Shown piece after piece: positions 1 through 11,025 of a DNA stretch of 64,000 nucleotides. The translations under genes and the position numbers were made by a program. The notes beneath the pieces are model-generated. The model had not been told where the DNA came from and searched no databases. It worked only from the letters and a program-made list of their open reading frames with translations. Position 1 is the stretch's first letter; each line of letters begins with the position of its first letter. Source of the DNA: Sambucus nigra (Eukaryota > Streptophyta > Magnoliopsida > Dipsacales > Adoxaceae); the NCBI GenBank assembly GCA_949130495.1, contig OX422220.1, positions 11,763,133 through 11,827,132 of the forward strand. The letters are read 5' to 3'.

Positions 1-628
1 TCTCATCATTCTTAGTGGCTAATTTAGTTTAGGTTGTGTTGGATTTAACTCACCTAAGTGTTGATTGGTTGCTTTGCTATGGTGATGGGTTTTCATGAGT
101 TTATTTCGATTGGGTTGTTCTTGTTATTACGCCTAGGAGGTTTCACAGGGTATATCACGTATGGTTCATATTTACGACCTTGCGCGTGTAATGTTTGGGG
201 TATTTATTGATGCCAAAATCATAGTAGGCTTTTATGCAAAATTAGGGGTGTGACAACTCTTGATTTAATTAATTAACGAAACGAGATTCATTCTTAATAA
301 CTTCTGAACCCATATAACCATTTATACAAATTAACTTGGGGAGAGGGATATCTGTCGCAACCTATAGTTTTTAGTCATTTTGTTAATCTTAGTTTAAATA
401 CACTCTCCTCGTTATCTTTTTCTTTTTGTTAAAAATCACCATTATACTTTTTTAGAAGTATTAAATCAGTATCATTCTAGCAACTAGTTTTTATGGATTT
501 TCGATAATCGGACTGGCCACTATACTCTCTTAAAAGAGTGTAGTCATAGTTTAGGTTTTTGTATTGAGTTGGTGAAACAAAAATAACAAGCGTTTTGGCA
601 CGACGCTACCTTTCACCCTCGATCAAAA
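1..628 (+). repeat. Probable 5' LTR end and leader of relic element E0
   Basis: No coding potential is seen. The assignment rests only on what follows: a tRNA-Asp-like primer site begins at 629, so an LTR should end just before it. A G-rich run followed by TG near 240-251 could mark an LTR start, but this stretch does not match the downstream region (2180-2740) by eye, so no LTR pair is proven. The first 240 bases are otherwise unassigned. Confidence 0.3.
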
Positions 629-647
629 TGGCACCATTGTCGGGGAC
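629..647 (+). other. Primer binding site, tRNA-Asp-like (E0)
   Basis: The sequence TGGCACCATTGTCGGGGAC differs at a few positions from the TGGCGCCGTTGCCGGGGA primer site that is common in plant Ty3/gypsy elements and complementary to the 3' end of tRNA-Asp. It is followed by a T-rich tract, not by an obvious gag gene. It sets the orientation of E0 as plus strand. Confidence 0.5.
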
Positions 648-819
648 TTTTTTTTTAATTTAATTGATTTAGTACTTCGTATTATCTTTTCCTTTCTATT
701 TCTATTCTTTGTTAACAACTTTTGAAGGACTTCCACATCTGAGCACGAAGAAACGCCTGAATTTTCAGCCACACATCACTTTGTGGAATTTTCCATCTCA
801 AGCCTTCTTTGGGGTAAGC

Positions 820-1119
820 ATGTCTTATTCCAATTTTTTCGGTAATCGTAATGATAATTATCAAAATCCCCTTAAATCTATGACTATTGATCAATACTTA
901 CAAGCTCAACAAATGGATACATCTGAAATGTCTTTGGATGAGTATTATCAAAGTAAAGTTATGGATTACGGGAATTTTGAGAATGATTATTCCGATATTG
1001 GGCCTCAAAATCCTTATGATAATAATTTTGAAACGAATTACAAAAGCTTTCAAAATTCTTATGTTAATTATTTTGATAGTAGTTCCGAGGATAATTTCCA
1101 AACTTTTCATTATCAATAA
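820..1119 (+). CDS. Small unrecognised ORF inside E0
   Basis: An open frame from the ATG at 820 encodes about 99 residues rich in Asn, Tyr, Asp, Ser and Phe. It has no gag, zinc-knuckle or enzyme motif that I recognise. It lies about 170 bases after the primer site, where gag would normally start, so it may be a degenerate leader or gag-like peptide of a non-autonomous element. The composition is low in complexity and the frame ends in TAA. It could equally be chance openness in AT-rich DNA; no function is assigned. Confidence 0.25.
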   Translation: MSYSNFFGNRNDNYQNPLKSMTIDQYLQAQQMDTSEMSLDEYYQSKVMDYGNFENDYSDIGPQNPYDNNFETNYKSFQNSYVNYFDSSSEDNFQTFHYQ

Positions 1120-1215
1120 TCCCCACCTCGGCCTTTGACTTTTGGCCAGGGCTTGCTCATGCTTGAACATGAAAATTTTGAAAATCATTATCGGGAATAA
1201 ATATTTGTTGGGAGT

Positions 1216-1617
1216 GTGAGTCGGATTTATTATTTGAATCCGACGATGATTTTTCTTCCGAGACTTTCAAAGTCAAGGAATCTTTTGAACCAAATGGATT
1301 TTCCGCGTACTTTGGAACAAACCATTCTTGACTTGTCCCATGGTATAATAGAGAATGAAAATAAGGAAGAAATGGACTTAGGATCCATTTGCAATAAAAT
1401 GATTTCTTCTTTGGCCCCCAAAGAAGAATTTTTAATTGAAAATAATTGTGTTTCCTTCGAAACTCAATCTTTAAGTGATGATGACTCATCTCTTGAGTTT
1501 GAATTTCTTTCTCCCCCATATTTATTCTATATTAACGAAACGATACAAGTACCCGATGAATTAAAACGTTTAACCCTTTCACCGATGAGGAGTACTTGCT
1601 CGAGTTTCTTTTTATGA
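1216..1617 (+). CDS. Unrecognised acidic ORF inside E0
   Basis: A 133-codon open frame, whose first codon here is an alternative start, encodes an acidic peptide with the motif LDLSHGIIENENKEEMDLG and a run SLSDDDSSLEFEF. I recognise no domain. It lies in the same element as the ORF at 820-1119, between the primer site and the purine-rich tract near 2170, so it is probably part of the internal domain of a non-autonomous retroelement. It may be the rest of one longer broken ORF. Confidence 0.25.
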   Translation: MSRIYYLNPTMIFLPRLSKSRNLLNQMDFPRTLEQTILDLSHGIIENENKEEMDLGSICNKMISSLAPKEEFLIENNCVSFETQSLSDDDSSLEFEFLSPPYLFYINETIQVPDELKRLTLSPMRSTCSSFFL

Positions 1618-2147
1618 AGGAATCTTTTCCTCCATGTGCGCCACCTCCTATTCCAATTGCAAAATATTTGGGAGAAAATTCTCCTTTTTTTTGCCCCCGT
1701 TGTGTATTTGTCACCCGTTTTATCCAAATCCCCCATCCTCCCTCCAAATTTTTTAATTGGGGATGGTTCATTTCTTATGCCTTACACATGCCTTCCGTTG
1801 TTTGAATGGAATTCCTATTTTTCAAAAGGTATGCATGAAAGGGAGGGTCCCACATTGATCCTCCAAAGTCAAATGATATTTTGGGTGGACCCTCAAAAAT
1901 TTCAACTTCTATTGTATAGTTAGTTAGAAGTTGAAATTATAGGTTATAAATAAATAGTTTTTATTTTCCTTATTTTTCTTTTTTCTTGCTTCTTGTCTAG
2001 TGTAATTAGTTAAGTTTTTGTTATTTGTTTTTGCTATGCTTGGTACTAACATGTTTTGTAGAATAATTGGACTTGAACTTTCACGAGAGTGCTTCATTTT
2101 GGGTAATATCAATTGTTTCCTCTCTTTAACTTAGTTCTTAATTCAGA

Positions 2148-2180
2148 TTGAGGACAATGTCAGGTTTTATGTTAGGGGGT
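2148..2180 (+). other. Polypurine tract region and 3' LTR start of E0
   Basis: The text GAGGACAATGTC followed by GTTAGGGGGTG is typical of the 3' end of plant Ty3/gypsy (Athila/Tat-like) internal domains. The purine tract abuts TGTGGGATATTC at 2180, a plausible LTR start. With the primer site at 629 this delimits an internal domain of about 1.5 kb. Confidence 0.4.
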
Positions 2181-2900
2181 GTGGGATATTCTATCCATTC
2201 ATTGGTAGCTTCGTTTCTTTGATTATATGTTCTTTCCAATCATGCCATTGTTGAAAAAAATTAAAAATTTCGAAAAGATTCTTTCTTTTTTCTCCTTTAT
2301 TGAGCATTTGCCTATGTTTTTTATGATAAATTTTAATAAATGTCTGATCCAATAGATAATTCAAAGATGCATGTTCTCGATTTTAGAAGTTATTAGACTT
2401 TAGTCCTCAATTATTGATATTATGAATAACTTCATGAATTAAAGTTTAATCCCATAAGCACATGAACTTCCCTTGTTATATTGATTTGGTTTAGATTTTC
2501 ATAACTCGATAATCTTTTATTGCATTGTATATACTTACACCTAGTGAGGTTTGGGCTTTTCTTCGTTTGTGAGTGTTATACACTTCTTTTTCCTCTTTGA
2601 AAATGTTACAATCATTGGTAATCTAACTATTCTTTCATTGATCGTTCATTAATTGAGTTTATATCTTAAAATGTGTTACTTGATTATGATTTGCAAAGTT
2701 TGTTCTGACTTGAGAATTGCGTAAACTTTAGGAAATGAGGAGTATAGTTAGCTGACCCCTATGTGTTTCTTTGGTCGTATGCGGCTACTCAAGCCATGAA
2801 CCGATTTTTTCGAGTGTATAATCGTCATTTCAATGTCTCTGGATGGAGTGATCTGAACGTGCCACTTGTCATTATGTATATGGGTTGGCGTGTTAGCCAA
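2180..2900 (+). repeat. Probable 3' LTR of E0, end undefined
   Basis: AT-rich non-coding DNA after the purine tract. No duplicate copy is visible to confirm it as an LTR. Somewhere near 2750-2900 it joins the left end of the older element T2, whose own left LTR appears to be missing. Confidence 0.25.
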
Positions 2901-2994
2901 GATAGGGCGATGACATGACTAGTAAATTATGGCGTAGTAAGCATTGCCAAGAAATGATTTGGCTCCTCGTTTCTTGTGCATAATGATTACTTGG

Positions 2995-3002
2995 TTTAAA
3001 TA
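2995..3002 (+). promoter_or_regulatory. TATA-like box upstream of T2 antisense gene
   Basis: TTTAAATA is followed, within about 20-100 bases, by a C/T-rich leader typical of plant 5' UTRs. The antisense gene of T1 has the same arrangement. This is inferred from sequence only. Confidence 0.3.
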
Positions 3003-3649
3003 CACAAAAAATAGAAAAATTCTCTTTCTTCTTCACAAAATCATTCCCTCTCATGCTTTGTACCTGTACCTTCTCATTTCCATTCTCTCTCCTCATTCCA
3101 ATGTGTCCGACGAGTTTCAAAGCTCTGTTTCTTTCTTTAAGAGTTTCTCCTTGTCCAGATAACCTTGCCCAATAAACTCTTTAAGTTTTTGCCATTTTAA
3201 GTGACTTCTATCTTTTGTTATTTTCCTAGCAACGTTTTGAGTTTTCTGGCAGCCTGCTTAGGTTCATTTAGGGTGGTTTTAGTGGTCCTTAAGAGTCGAT
3301 GAGAGGTAACAGTAGTGGATTAGAGTTTTTCCAACCTTTTTCTACCTTCTTTTCTCCCTGTGAGAGTTATCGAAGTTTCTCCGGTGATCTGCATCTCTGT
3401 GTCCTTTGGTTGTTCTTGAGCAAGTTGCTCCGTTCATTCCTTTTAATCTTAAGGTCAAACTTAGTCAAGCTTGTAGTTGTTTGGATGTTAAAAACATTAT
3501 ATAAATTAGCTAACAAATTACCTACCCTTAGAGATAGATTCTTTGCAGAGATACGTAGGATAGAAAAAGAGGTCGAGGCTAATCATTGGGTCGGTACTGA
3601 CTTTACACGTCCACTAGTATTTGAAGTCTCTTAGGAAAATATGTGTTCT

Positions 3650-5885
3650 AGATCATCCTCATATTCTGAGGGATATAGTCCCTCATCTTCTTGGGTAGCG
3701 TCGCCAATTGATTCCTTTGTAAAGGCCCTTAAATTTTCCTCATCTCGGACTCTTGGGTCTGATCAAGCCGACTTATCACATAGCCCTCAATCTTACTCTT
3801 CCCATGATATCTAGGACTGTGAGGAGTCAGTGGTTAACATTACCATACCCCCAATGGACATCCCTCTGTCAACCTTGATCGAGGGAGAGTTCAACGATAG
3901 GTTCCAAATTGGGGCTTCAGTCACTGAGGTTCGTGCTGAGGATGATGATTCTGAAGTCGGGGAAGCACTTAATTATTTTTATTCCCAGACCTTTCCTTCT
4001 GCCATTACAGAGTCTAATCTCCTATCCTGGAGGCATGCATACGGGATAAAATCCAACACCGTGTGAGAGTCCCAAAAGAGGAAGAGATAACGTACATCAG
4101 TCAAGAGGCTGAGATCGTCATTTATGACCAAATGTTTAGGGTTAACTTTCATCTCCCTATTCATCCCTCTGTACGGGACATTCTTACTGGTCAAGGACTT
4201 GCCCCTTATCAATTGGCACTAAATTTTTAGAGGATCATTCTCGACTTCATTTTTCTTTAGAAGTCGACTTACACAAACGACCCTTTATTTGACATTTTCA
4301 AAGATTTCTACCACATGTCTAGCACCAAGGCCCAACCGACCTATTACCATTTAAGGGATAGAAGACCCTAGAAAAAAATCATCCACGTCGATTAAACCTC
4401 GAACCACTTTTAGAAGTCGAGGTATTTCTTTAACTTCGGGGCCTGGGAGTTTGCACCAAACGCTGAGCGTACTAAAGACGAGCCAAGAGTTCCTCGTCAT
4501 TGGGAAAACCCCTCTATGTCAGTAAGGTTAAACCCCGACCTCAAGGTTGCTGATAAGGAGATGATTGACATCCTGAGAGGCCAAAGAAAGAAAGTGAATT
4601 TTCCAGAGTTTGAAGATCTAATGACCCCTGACTTTCTTTAAAAATTTGGTTTGGGGGTTCCTCCCTTGGACGAGAAGTGTGAGTTTTCTATAGTTTCATA
4701 CCTACAAATCTTTCTTCGTCAGTGATTGCTTTGACTAATCATTGCCCTTTTCTTATTTATAAGTCGTCCTCCCAACAGCTTTGACCAAGCTTGGAATATG
4801 ACGACTCCAAGTTTGTAAGCTTCTTTTAGGAAGAAGGGTAATAAATAGCCCCCCAAAAAGACAATTTGTGGTGGGCCTGTCCAAGTAGAGGTAGGGTAAA
4901 AAAGAAAAGAACCTGTTGATGGGGGGACAAACATCGTCAGTGTGATATAAGGCCGAGGGTTAATCCACCAGAGTCCGTTCCCTCTTCCTCAATTATGGAT
5001 CCTTTTGAAGCTACATTGGTGGAAAATCTCGCTCAGTTGAAGGTGAGACCCAATTCTCTCATCCCTTATCTAACAAAGTCCAAGTAAGCCTTACTTTCTT
5101 TTCCCTCTAAGGCCGACTATGGATTATTAGGGAAGATGGACCCCCAAAGGTCTATGACTTTGGCTTTTATCACCTGGCACATGTATTTGCAACTTCAAGT
5201 CGATTTCACACTTCAATCTATTTTTATCTTCTCATACTAACTTTTTATCCCACCTCATATTTACATCTATTTTCTTATACTTTTTTCAATCCATGTGTGA
5301 CTTTGCCTCAACCACCAAATGGATGACTGAGAGATACCCCCAGATACAAGAGGTCAAGAGAGTCGTTATGGCCGAGGAAAAGTTAAGGGGCAAGGTTAAT
5401 TCCTTGAAGGTCGAACACATTCAAGCCCTTGCTAACAAGCAAAAAGAGCATGGCGACGCTCTTGAAGGTATAAGGAAGGAGAAAGACAATGCCCTGGATG
5501 CCTTGTCGACCAATCATATGGCTGATATAGCTAAGTCCATAAAAAAGACAAATGACGAGGCCTCTTCTGAGGTTGTAGAGTCTTATAAAAAAATCGGATG
5601 AGTTTGGTGAATTAGATTGCCAATACCTCAAAAGAGGTATTAAGACGACCTGCCAATAGTCCCTTCTCAAACACACCGAGTTCGTCTCGTCTATCCAAAC
5701 AGATCTTGAGGTCCTTGAATGAAGGATCCTCTCTTCCAGGTGTCTCTACTAAAGTTAAAGCGTTGATCGAAGCCGAGTTTCCAATTGCAGTAGCCAGTGA
5801 TGCTGCTAATGGCACTATGACTGGTGACGGGTTGCCCGGTACTAGCATCGAAGAGATTACTGTCATTAATGAGCCGAGTGCATAG
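3650..5885 (+). pseudogene. T2 antisense ORF (gypsy-type 'transposase' domain), decayed
   Basis: Frame-shifted pieces on the plus strand spell a protein like the 'putative gypsy type transposon' family (PF04195-like). Around 4065-4260 the order is an acidic stretch, an FHLPIHPSV block, then GLAPYQLALNF and a stop where the family has Asn-X-Trp-Arg. A second block near 4420-4645 contains WEFAPN and RVPRHW. From 5293 to 5601 a charged, coiled-coil-like ORF of 102 codons follows. The last frame ends in TAG at 5883-5885. Several stops and indels make it non-functional. T1 entered 17 bases after this stop codon, in the presumed 3' UTR. In Tat elements such ORFs lie antisense to gag-pol, as here. 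Confidence 0.65.
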
Positions 5886-5897
5886 GGTGGTCGCATG

Positions 5898-5902
5898 TGA
5901 CC
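5898..5902. repeat. Target site duplication of T1, left copy (TGACC)
   Basis: TGACC directly precedes the left LTR and is repeated at 18256-18260 directly after the right LTR. A 5-bp duplication is usual for Ty3/gypsy integration. Confidence 0.95.
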
Positions 5903-6466
5903 TGTTGATGTAAAAAATTAGATTGCTCTAGTTTTTCAATCACAGATAAATAATTAAGACAAAGATTTTTAAAGTGGTTCAGCCTTATAAGAACGGCCTA
6001 CGTCCACTGTTATGTTATTGCTGAGTGTTTTGGAATTCTCGATTACAAGGTTCTATCAAGAAATTCCGGTCCCCTTGAATGAGGGTGATACAAGGTATTT
6101 ATAGCCTTGAGGCTGTACATGATAGGGTCGATACATTAAATGATATACACATGAAAGGGTAATACATTTAATGCAGCGTGTGCGTCAAGATTATAAACAT
6201 TCAATGAATAGTTGAACTGTTGACTATCTGGTAATTAATGATACGACCGAGATGCAGCTCGGACATCCTTAGTTGCTCGTTGATCAAGAATTCCTCGGAG
6301 CGCTTGAGTACCTCGGAGTGCTGGAGTTCCTCGGGGTATCCTCGTTGCTTGGAGAGAACATGAATTGGTCGGGGAAATGAACTTCCTCGTTACTATTGTG
6401 CCATGTAGATTAACACATGTCTTCGTATTATTCGTCCACATCAGCATATTAATTTTGGTATCAACA
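5903..6466 (-). repeat. T1 3' LTR (left copy)
   Basis: Begins TGTTGATG and ends TATCAACA in plus orientation, and matches 17692-18255 base for base in length. Differences include positions near 5924, 6240-6270 and 6330-6360. It contains short direct repeats of a CTCGGAG motif near 6290-6330 and TATTTATA at 6096-6103, the copy of the minus-strand TATA box. The small open frames inside it are not considered real genes. Confidence 0.95.
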
Positions 6467-6480
6467 GAAGCCCCCAATGT
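6467..6480 (-). other. T1 polypurine tract
   Basis: On the minus strand, CATTGGGGGCTTC directly precedes the 3' LTR start TGTTGATACC. The position and G-run fit the primer for plus-strand DNA synthesis in Tat elements. Confidence 0.7.
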
Positions 6481-6716
6481 TTCATATTTCGAACTTTGAG
6501 GAGTATGGAACATTCTTTCTCAGTATATGGCAATATTAAATGACCTTCCTGAGTTTCAGGAACATTGTATTTGAATTTCTTTCTAATTTCGCAGCTTCCG
6601 CCTTTTTTGAATTTTCATAAGCGCTTCGATCTCCGTGCAGTTTTTGTCCTTTTAGCCGCAGGAAGTTCAGTAGTTTCTTTTTGTAATCGTTTCCTTCGCC
6701 GCTTCCCAATGCAAAG

Positions 6717-6724
6717 TATTTAAA
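6717..6724 (+). promoter_or_regulatory. TATA-like box of T1 antisense gene
   Basis: TATTTAAA lies about 160 bases before the antisense gene's ATG and is followed by a C/T-rich leader (about 6777-6880). No other TATA-like site lies closer in a suitable place. It would give this gene its own plus-strand promoter, separate from the LTR. Confidence 0.4.
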
Positions 6725-6882
6725 CTTCTTAGGTAACCATACCGTCTTCTGCTTTTCCCAATTTTCTGCATTCAAGCTTTCTATTCTCTCCTTCTCTCTT
6801 GTGCGTTCATCTTTTCCTTCGTTAGTTGTCAGCAGATCTCCTTCCTTCCTGTAAGATTTTCTTCCTTCTTCTTTTATTCATC

Positions 6883-9800
6883 ATGGTTTACATTATTGAA
6901 TCTCTTGAAAAGTTTCGCTCTGACTTTTCCATCCCATCTTGGGTAATTTTGGAGGAGCTTTCTGAACCTCTAAATTACTTTCGTTTGGCTGAGGGACATT
7001 GGTTCCCCAGTCTTTTTATTGCTGAATGTGGGTTTTCCTTTCCACCAAACCCATTGTGTCTCGAGTTTTGTCTGTATTTCGATCTTGTCCCTGCAAAAAT
7101 AGCCCTCAATTCATGGAGAATAATTAATGGGGTGTATAAATTAAATCTAACTCATGGGACTCGTATAGGGATCCCTGAAATTATGTACTGCTATAGATGG
7201 GCCATTCTAGATAACATTTATTATTTAAAAACTAGGTTTTTGAATAGGGCTCTTGTAGTTAACCTCCCTGATGCAAATAGAGATTATTTTGAACATGGGG
7301 TGGTTATTAAAAATTGGCAATATGCCCCTTTAGTTGGAGAGGAAGTATACAACGGTCCCAGATGCCCCCCATATGGCAAGGGGATAGGTTTATTTTTCAT
7401 TTTATTTCTGTTCTGAATTTACGAAGTCATTATGTTTGACAAAATGTATGACTGATATTTTATCACGTGTTTGTTTGCAGTTGACAGTAAAAGAAAAACT
7501 CCAAAAGAGTCAGAGGTTAATATTAAACATCTGAAACTTATCTGGGGTTTGCATAAGACCGTTGCAGACGAGCACATCAGGTCTGCATCATATTTGCTAC
7601 AGTATAAGAGCTACACGACTTCTTATAATACTCGTCCCGTTGAGCCAGCTTCAACTCCAGAGGATTCTTCTTCAGATTCTCACATCCCTTTAACTCAGAG
7701 AATGGGCAAGAAAAGAGCTCCTCCTGCTCTATTTGATGACTCTACCTCTGCTGCTGAGGCCAAGAAAAGCAAAACTGATGTCCCAGAGGGGACTAAGAAG
7801 GTGGATGTTGCGCCTTCAAAAGCTACCGAGAAGCCCCCAGTGGCTCCGAGCAAGAAAATTGCTCCTGTGGAAGTGGTTACTATTTCTCCGACCAAGAGTT
7901 CTTCCTTGGTTGAAACTGCTGACGTCCCTTTGAGGAGATTGAGGAAATCATCCTCAGTCAATCTGGATGAAACTGCCTCCTCTCTACCTGTTGGTGGTAT
8001 TGGTGTTCCAACCATCATTCCTCCGAGCTCTGCAATGAGCTCGGTAAAAACTTGGATCATACCCGAGGTCCAAGGAATTGATGAAAAAATTTCTAGGGAT
8101 ATGCTGACATCCCTAGCTACTCGTCATCTTGCTTCAGTAAATTTCTCATACTCTGGGTTTTCTTTCTTTCTCTGAATTCTTGCATTTTTGTATTGACTTT
8201 ATTGTTTTTCTCATCTTTCAGCTGGTGAATTGTTTCAATAACATCGTGAAGAAAGATGAAGCTATTAAAGCTTCCAGCTCCTCGTCAGATGTTGATGATG
8301 CTCTGCTGGGTTTAGCCCAATCCGTGAAGGAATCTCATCAACAGTATATTGATGAAAAAGCTATTTGGGAGAAAAAATTGGCTGTAGTTGAAGCTGAGAA
8401 GGTGAAGATGGCTGAAATCTCCAAGAATTTGGAGAATAAAGTGAAAAGTTTAGAAGTCGAGCATCAAAAATGTGACGACAAGCTGAAAAAGGGAGAGGAA
8501 GAGTTATCCACCCTGCGAGATATCAAGGGCCAAAAAGAAGAATTGGATGCGAAGCTCTCCTCGGAGAAACTGAAAAGAAAGCTCGCCGTTAAAAAATCCT
8601 TCAGCGCTGGCTGGGATAAAGGATGGGATAAGGGGATTGCTACGATGACTTCTCAAGTACAATATGGGAAGTTGAAATACTTCCGAGATGGCTGGGTAGC
8701 TGCCCTGCAAGAATTGAAGATTGAAGACAACTCTGGGCTATTCCAACTACACCTCCCTGGTCCTCCCCCACTAATTGTGGAAGAAGAAGAAGATGAACCT
8801 ATCTCTGATGAATCTTCCATGGCCATAGGTGATCAAGTTCTCGCCTCTCTACCTTCTGCCAATGAGGACGTTTCTTCAATGCCTCCTCCCCCTGAGAAAA
8901 TTTCAACTCCTGCTGTTCAAGCTGCTATCACCTCCGAGCAACCAAGCTCCTCGTCCCAGCCTCCCGAGAAAGTCTTGGGAGACAAGGAAAAGGTGTGAAG
9001 TTGTTCGGTATCATTTCTATCTTTTATTATCACTTGTAATCAAACAATGTAATCTTTTGATGATCTAATAAGATACATTTTTGCTTATCTCTGATGTTGA
9101 TGATTTGTTTTTGTTGATTGTTATCTTTTTCTCATTCTTAGTTTGTTGCTAGATGGAACTGATATCTGCACATGATACCAAGCTGATGCAGTAATGTCAC
9201 GAATATTATAAGGCTGGTCATACAGACCTTAGTACATCAGAAATTGTTGACATCCTTGGCCATGATGCCTCAGAACAGGCAATTGAGGCCTATCGGTACT
9301 TGAAAGATTTACTCGACCGAGCTGTGGGCAGCAATGTAGCATACTACGACTTGATTGAGGAACTTCATTATTCCTTAGAAGATCTCCAAGGTCAGCACAA
9401 TGAATCAATGGCTTTATTGCACAAGGAATATGAAAATAGATATCAACAGCTTTCTTCTGACACAGGTCATAAAAAGATCCTGGCTGGATACGATGTTAGG
9501 GAAAGAACTTTAAAAGGTGAAGTTGAGGCTTGCAGGCAGATTGCTGAGTTGCTGGAACAGGAGAACAACAATTTGCAGAAAAAGTTGGCACAGTATGAAT
9601 CTGCAGCGTCATCTTCCACTGCTCTAGTACCAGTTACCGATGAAGGTTTCTCATTCCTAGAGGTTGAGAATGCCAAATTAAGGCAAGAACTGGATAACTT
9701 AAGAAAGTCTGGTGTTTCTGCTACTGCTCGGGGACGAGGAAGAGGTTCTCGTGGTCGAGGAAGAACTATTCATAATGTCGCCGAGGAGCCAAGTTCATCA

Positions 9801-10481
9801 CCTGCTCGGACTCGATCAAGAGTTCTCAGCCGTAACGTTGAAGAAGCTCGTACTCAATCGACGTCGGAGACTCAAGCGTTCCAATTGAATGTAAAAGATC
9901 GGGACTTGTCTGAAATGTCCAAGAAAAACTTATCCTTGGAGGATCAACTTACTGCGATGAAGTATGCTCTGAATACTAAGGATGCCCTTGTCAAGAACTT
10001 TCTTGAGCAAGTATATAAATTGACTTTCCAATTCCATAAACAGCCTCGGGAGTTCTGGATGGCAGGCTACAATGAAGCCCTTTATCACTTGGATGCTCGC
10101 ATTGAAAATGCCAATAATGAAGGTTATAAGCAGGGATGGTTGAACGCCCTGGGTGTATTAAAATTGGAGCAAGGGCATTATTTATGGGATTATCATGCTC
10201 CTGGACTATTAGACTTGCCCATACCACCCTATAAATTGGATATGGCATGGATTCCTGCTCGTTCCATTCCTCGGAGCTTAATTTTGAAATACCTTGGTGA
10301 CTACAACCCTCATTCTCAGGTCGAAGTATCTCGTCCCGAGCATTTAATGGACACACCTTCAATAATGAATGTCAGAATGCTGAAGGACTTGAACTTTATT
10401 AATTCTCCTCTTTGCTTGGAAGATCCTCCTGCTGGCGAAGAGCCTGTCTCAAAAGCAAAGGGCAAGAAACCAATAGAATAG
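6883..10481 (+). CDS. T1 antisense gene (aORF), four predicted exons, one in-frame stop
   Basis: The predicted exons are 6883-7387, 7481-8136, 8222-8992 and 9153-10481. All three introns have GT-AG ends and every junction keeps the frame, giving 1,086 codons broken only by TAA at 9192-9194. Exon 1 encodes a gypsy-type 'transposase' (PF04195-like) block with FSFPPNPLCLEF and LNSWRIINGV. Exon 2 is Ser/Pro/Lys-rich. Exon 3 is a charged coiled coil (about residues 400-530) and then a Trp-rich module. Exon 4 has another coiled coil, an RGRGRGSRGRGR basic patch and a second Trp-rich module. It is transcribed towards the element's pol gene, ending before the tandem repeats; AATAAA occurs at 10622-10627. 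Antisense ORFs of this kind are known in Tat elements but their role is unknown. The exon model is my inference. Confidence 0.75.
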
Positions 10482-10693
10482 GAATCTCAATGTAATAGTT
10501 AGCACATACATGTAACCTGTAACTTATTGTGAATTTTAATGAAAGACTTTCATTTTCTGTTTGCCAATTAGTATAGCTATTTTTCTGTTTGCAAATTGTA
10601 TGGTTCATCGACCAACTTAGTAATAAAAATTACAAGTATTAGAAATGTTGCTTGATCACTCAATACTAAAGTAATGAGTATAAATGTTTAAAA

Positions 10694-10910
10694 TGTTTCC
10701 AACCAACCAAGGTTGTTAAATAATGTTTGTCGACCAACTACAGTTGATGGGTTTTTATCCCCGACCAGCCATACTTGGTTCAATTTGAAATATTTTCTTA
10801 AAATGTGTCCGACCAACTAAGGTCGATAATTTATCCTCGTCAACCAACTACAATTAGTAGGTTTTTATCCCCGACCAACCATACTTGGTTCAGTTTGGAA
10901 TTTTTTGTTT
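10694..10910. repeat. Two ~110-bp imperfect tandem repeats in T1
   Basis: The units at about 10694-10803 and 10804-10910 share the blocks GGTTTTTATCCCCGACCA and CATACTTGGTTCA. They lie between the end of the antisense gene and the 140-bp array. Both arrays are built on CCAACC..AGTTG-type words, so they may share an origin. Confidence 0.7.
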
Positions 10911-11025
10911 TCCGAGGAACTTGAACTTTTGTAATAATATTACTTCCCGACCAACCGAGATTGGCGTTATAAGAATGTTGTTCTTGCCCTTTTATCAACC
11001 AAAGTTGGTCATGGGTCTGAACTAT

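Noticed and set aside
251..628. Possibility that 251-628 and 2180-2560 form an LTR pair
   Set aside because: The two segments show no clear similarity by eye, so no pair is claimed.
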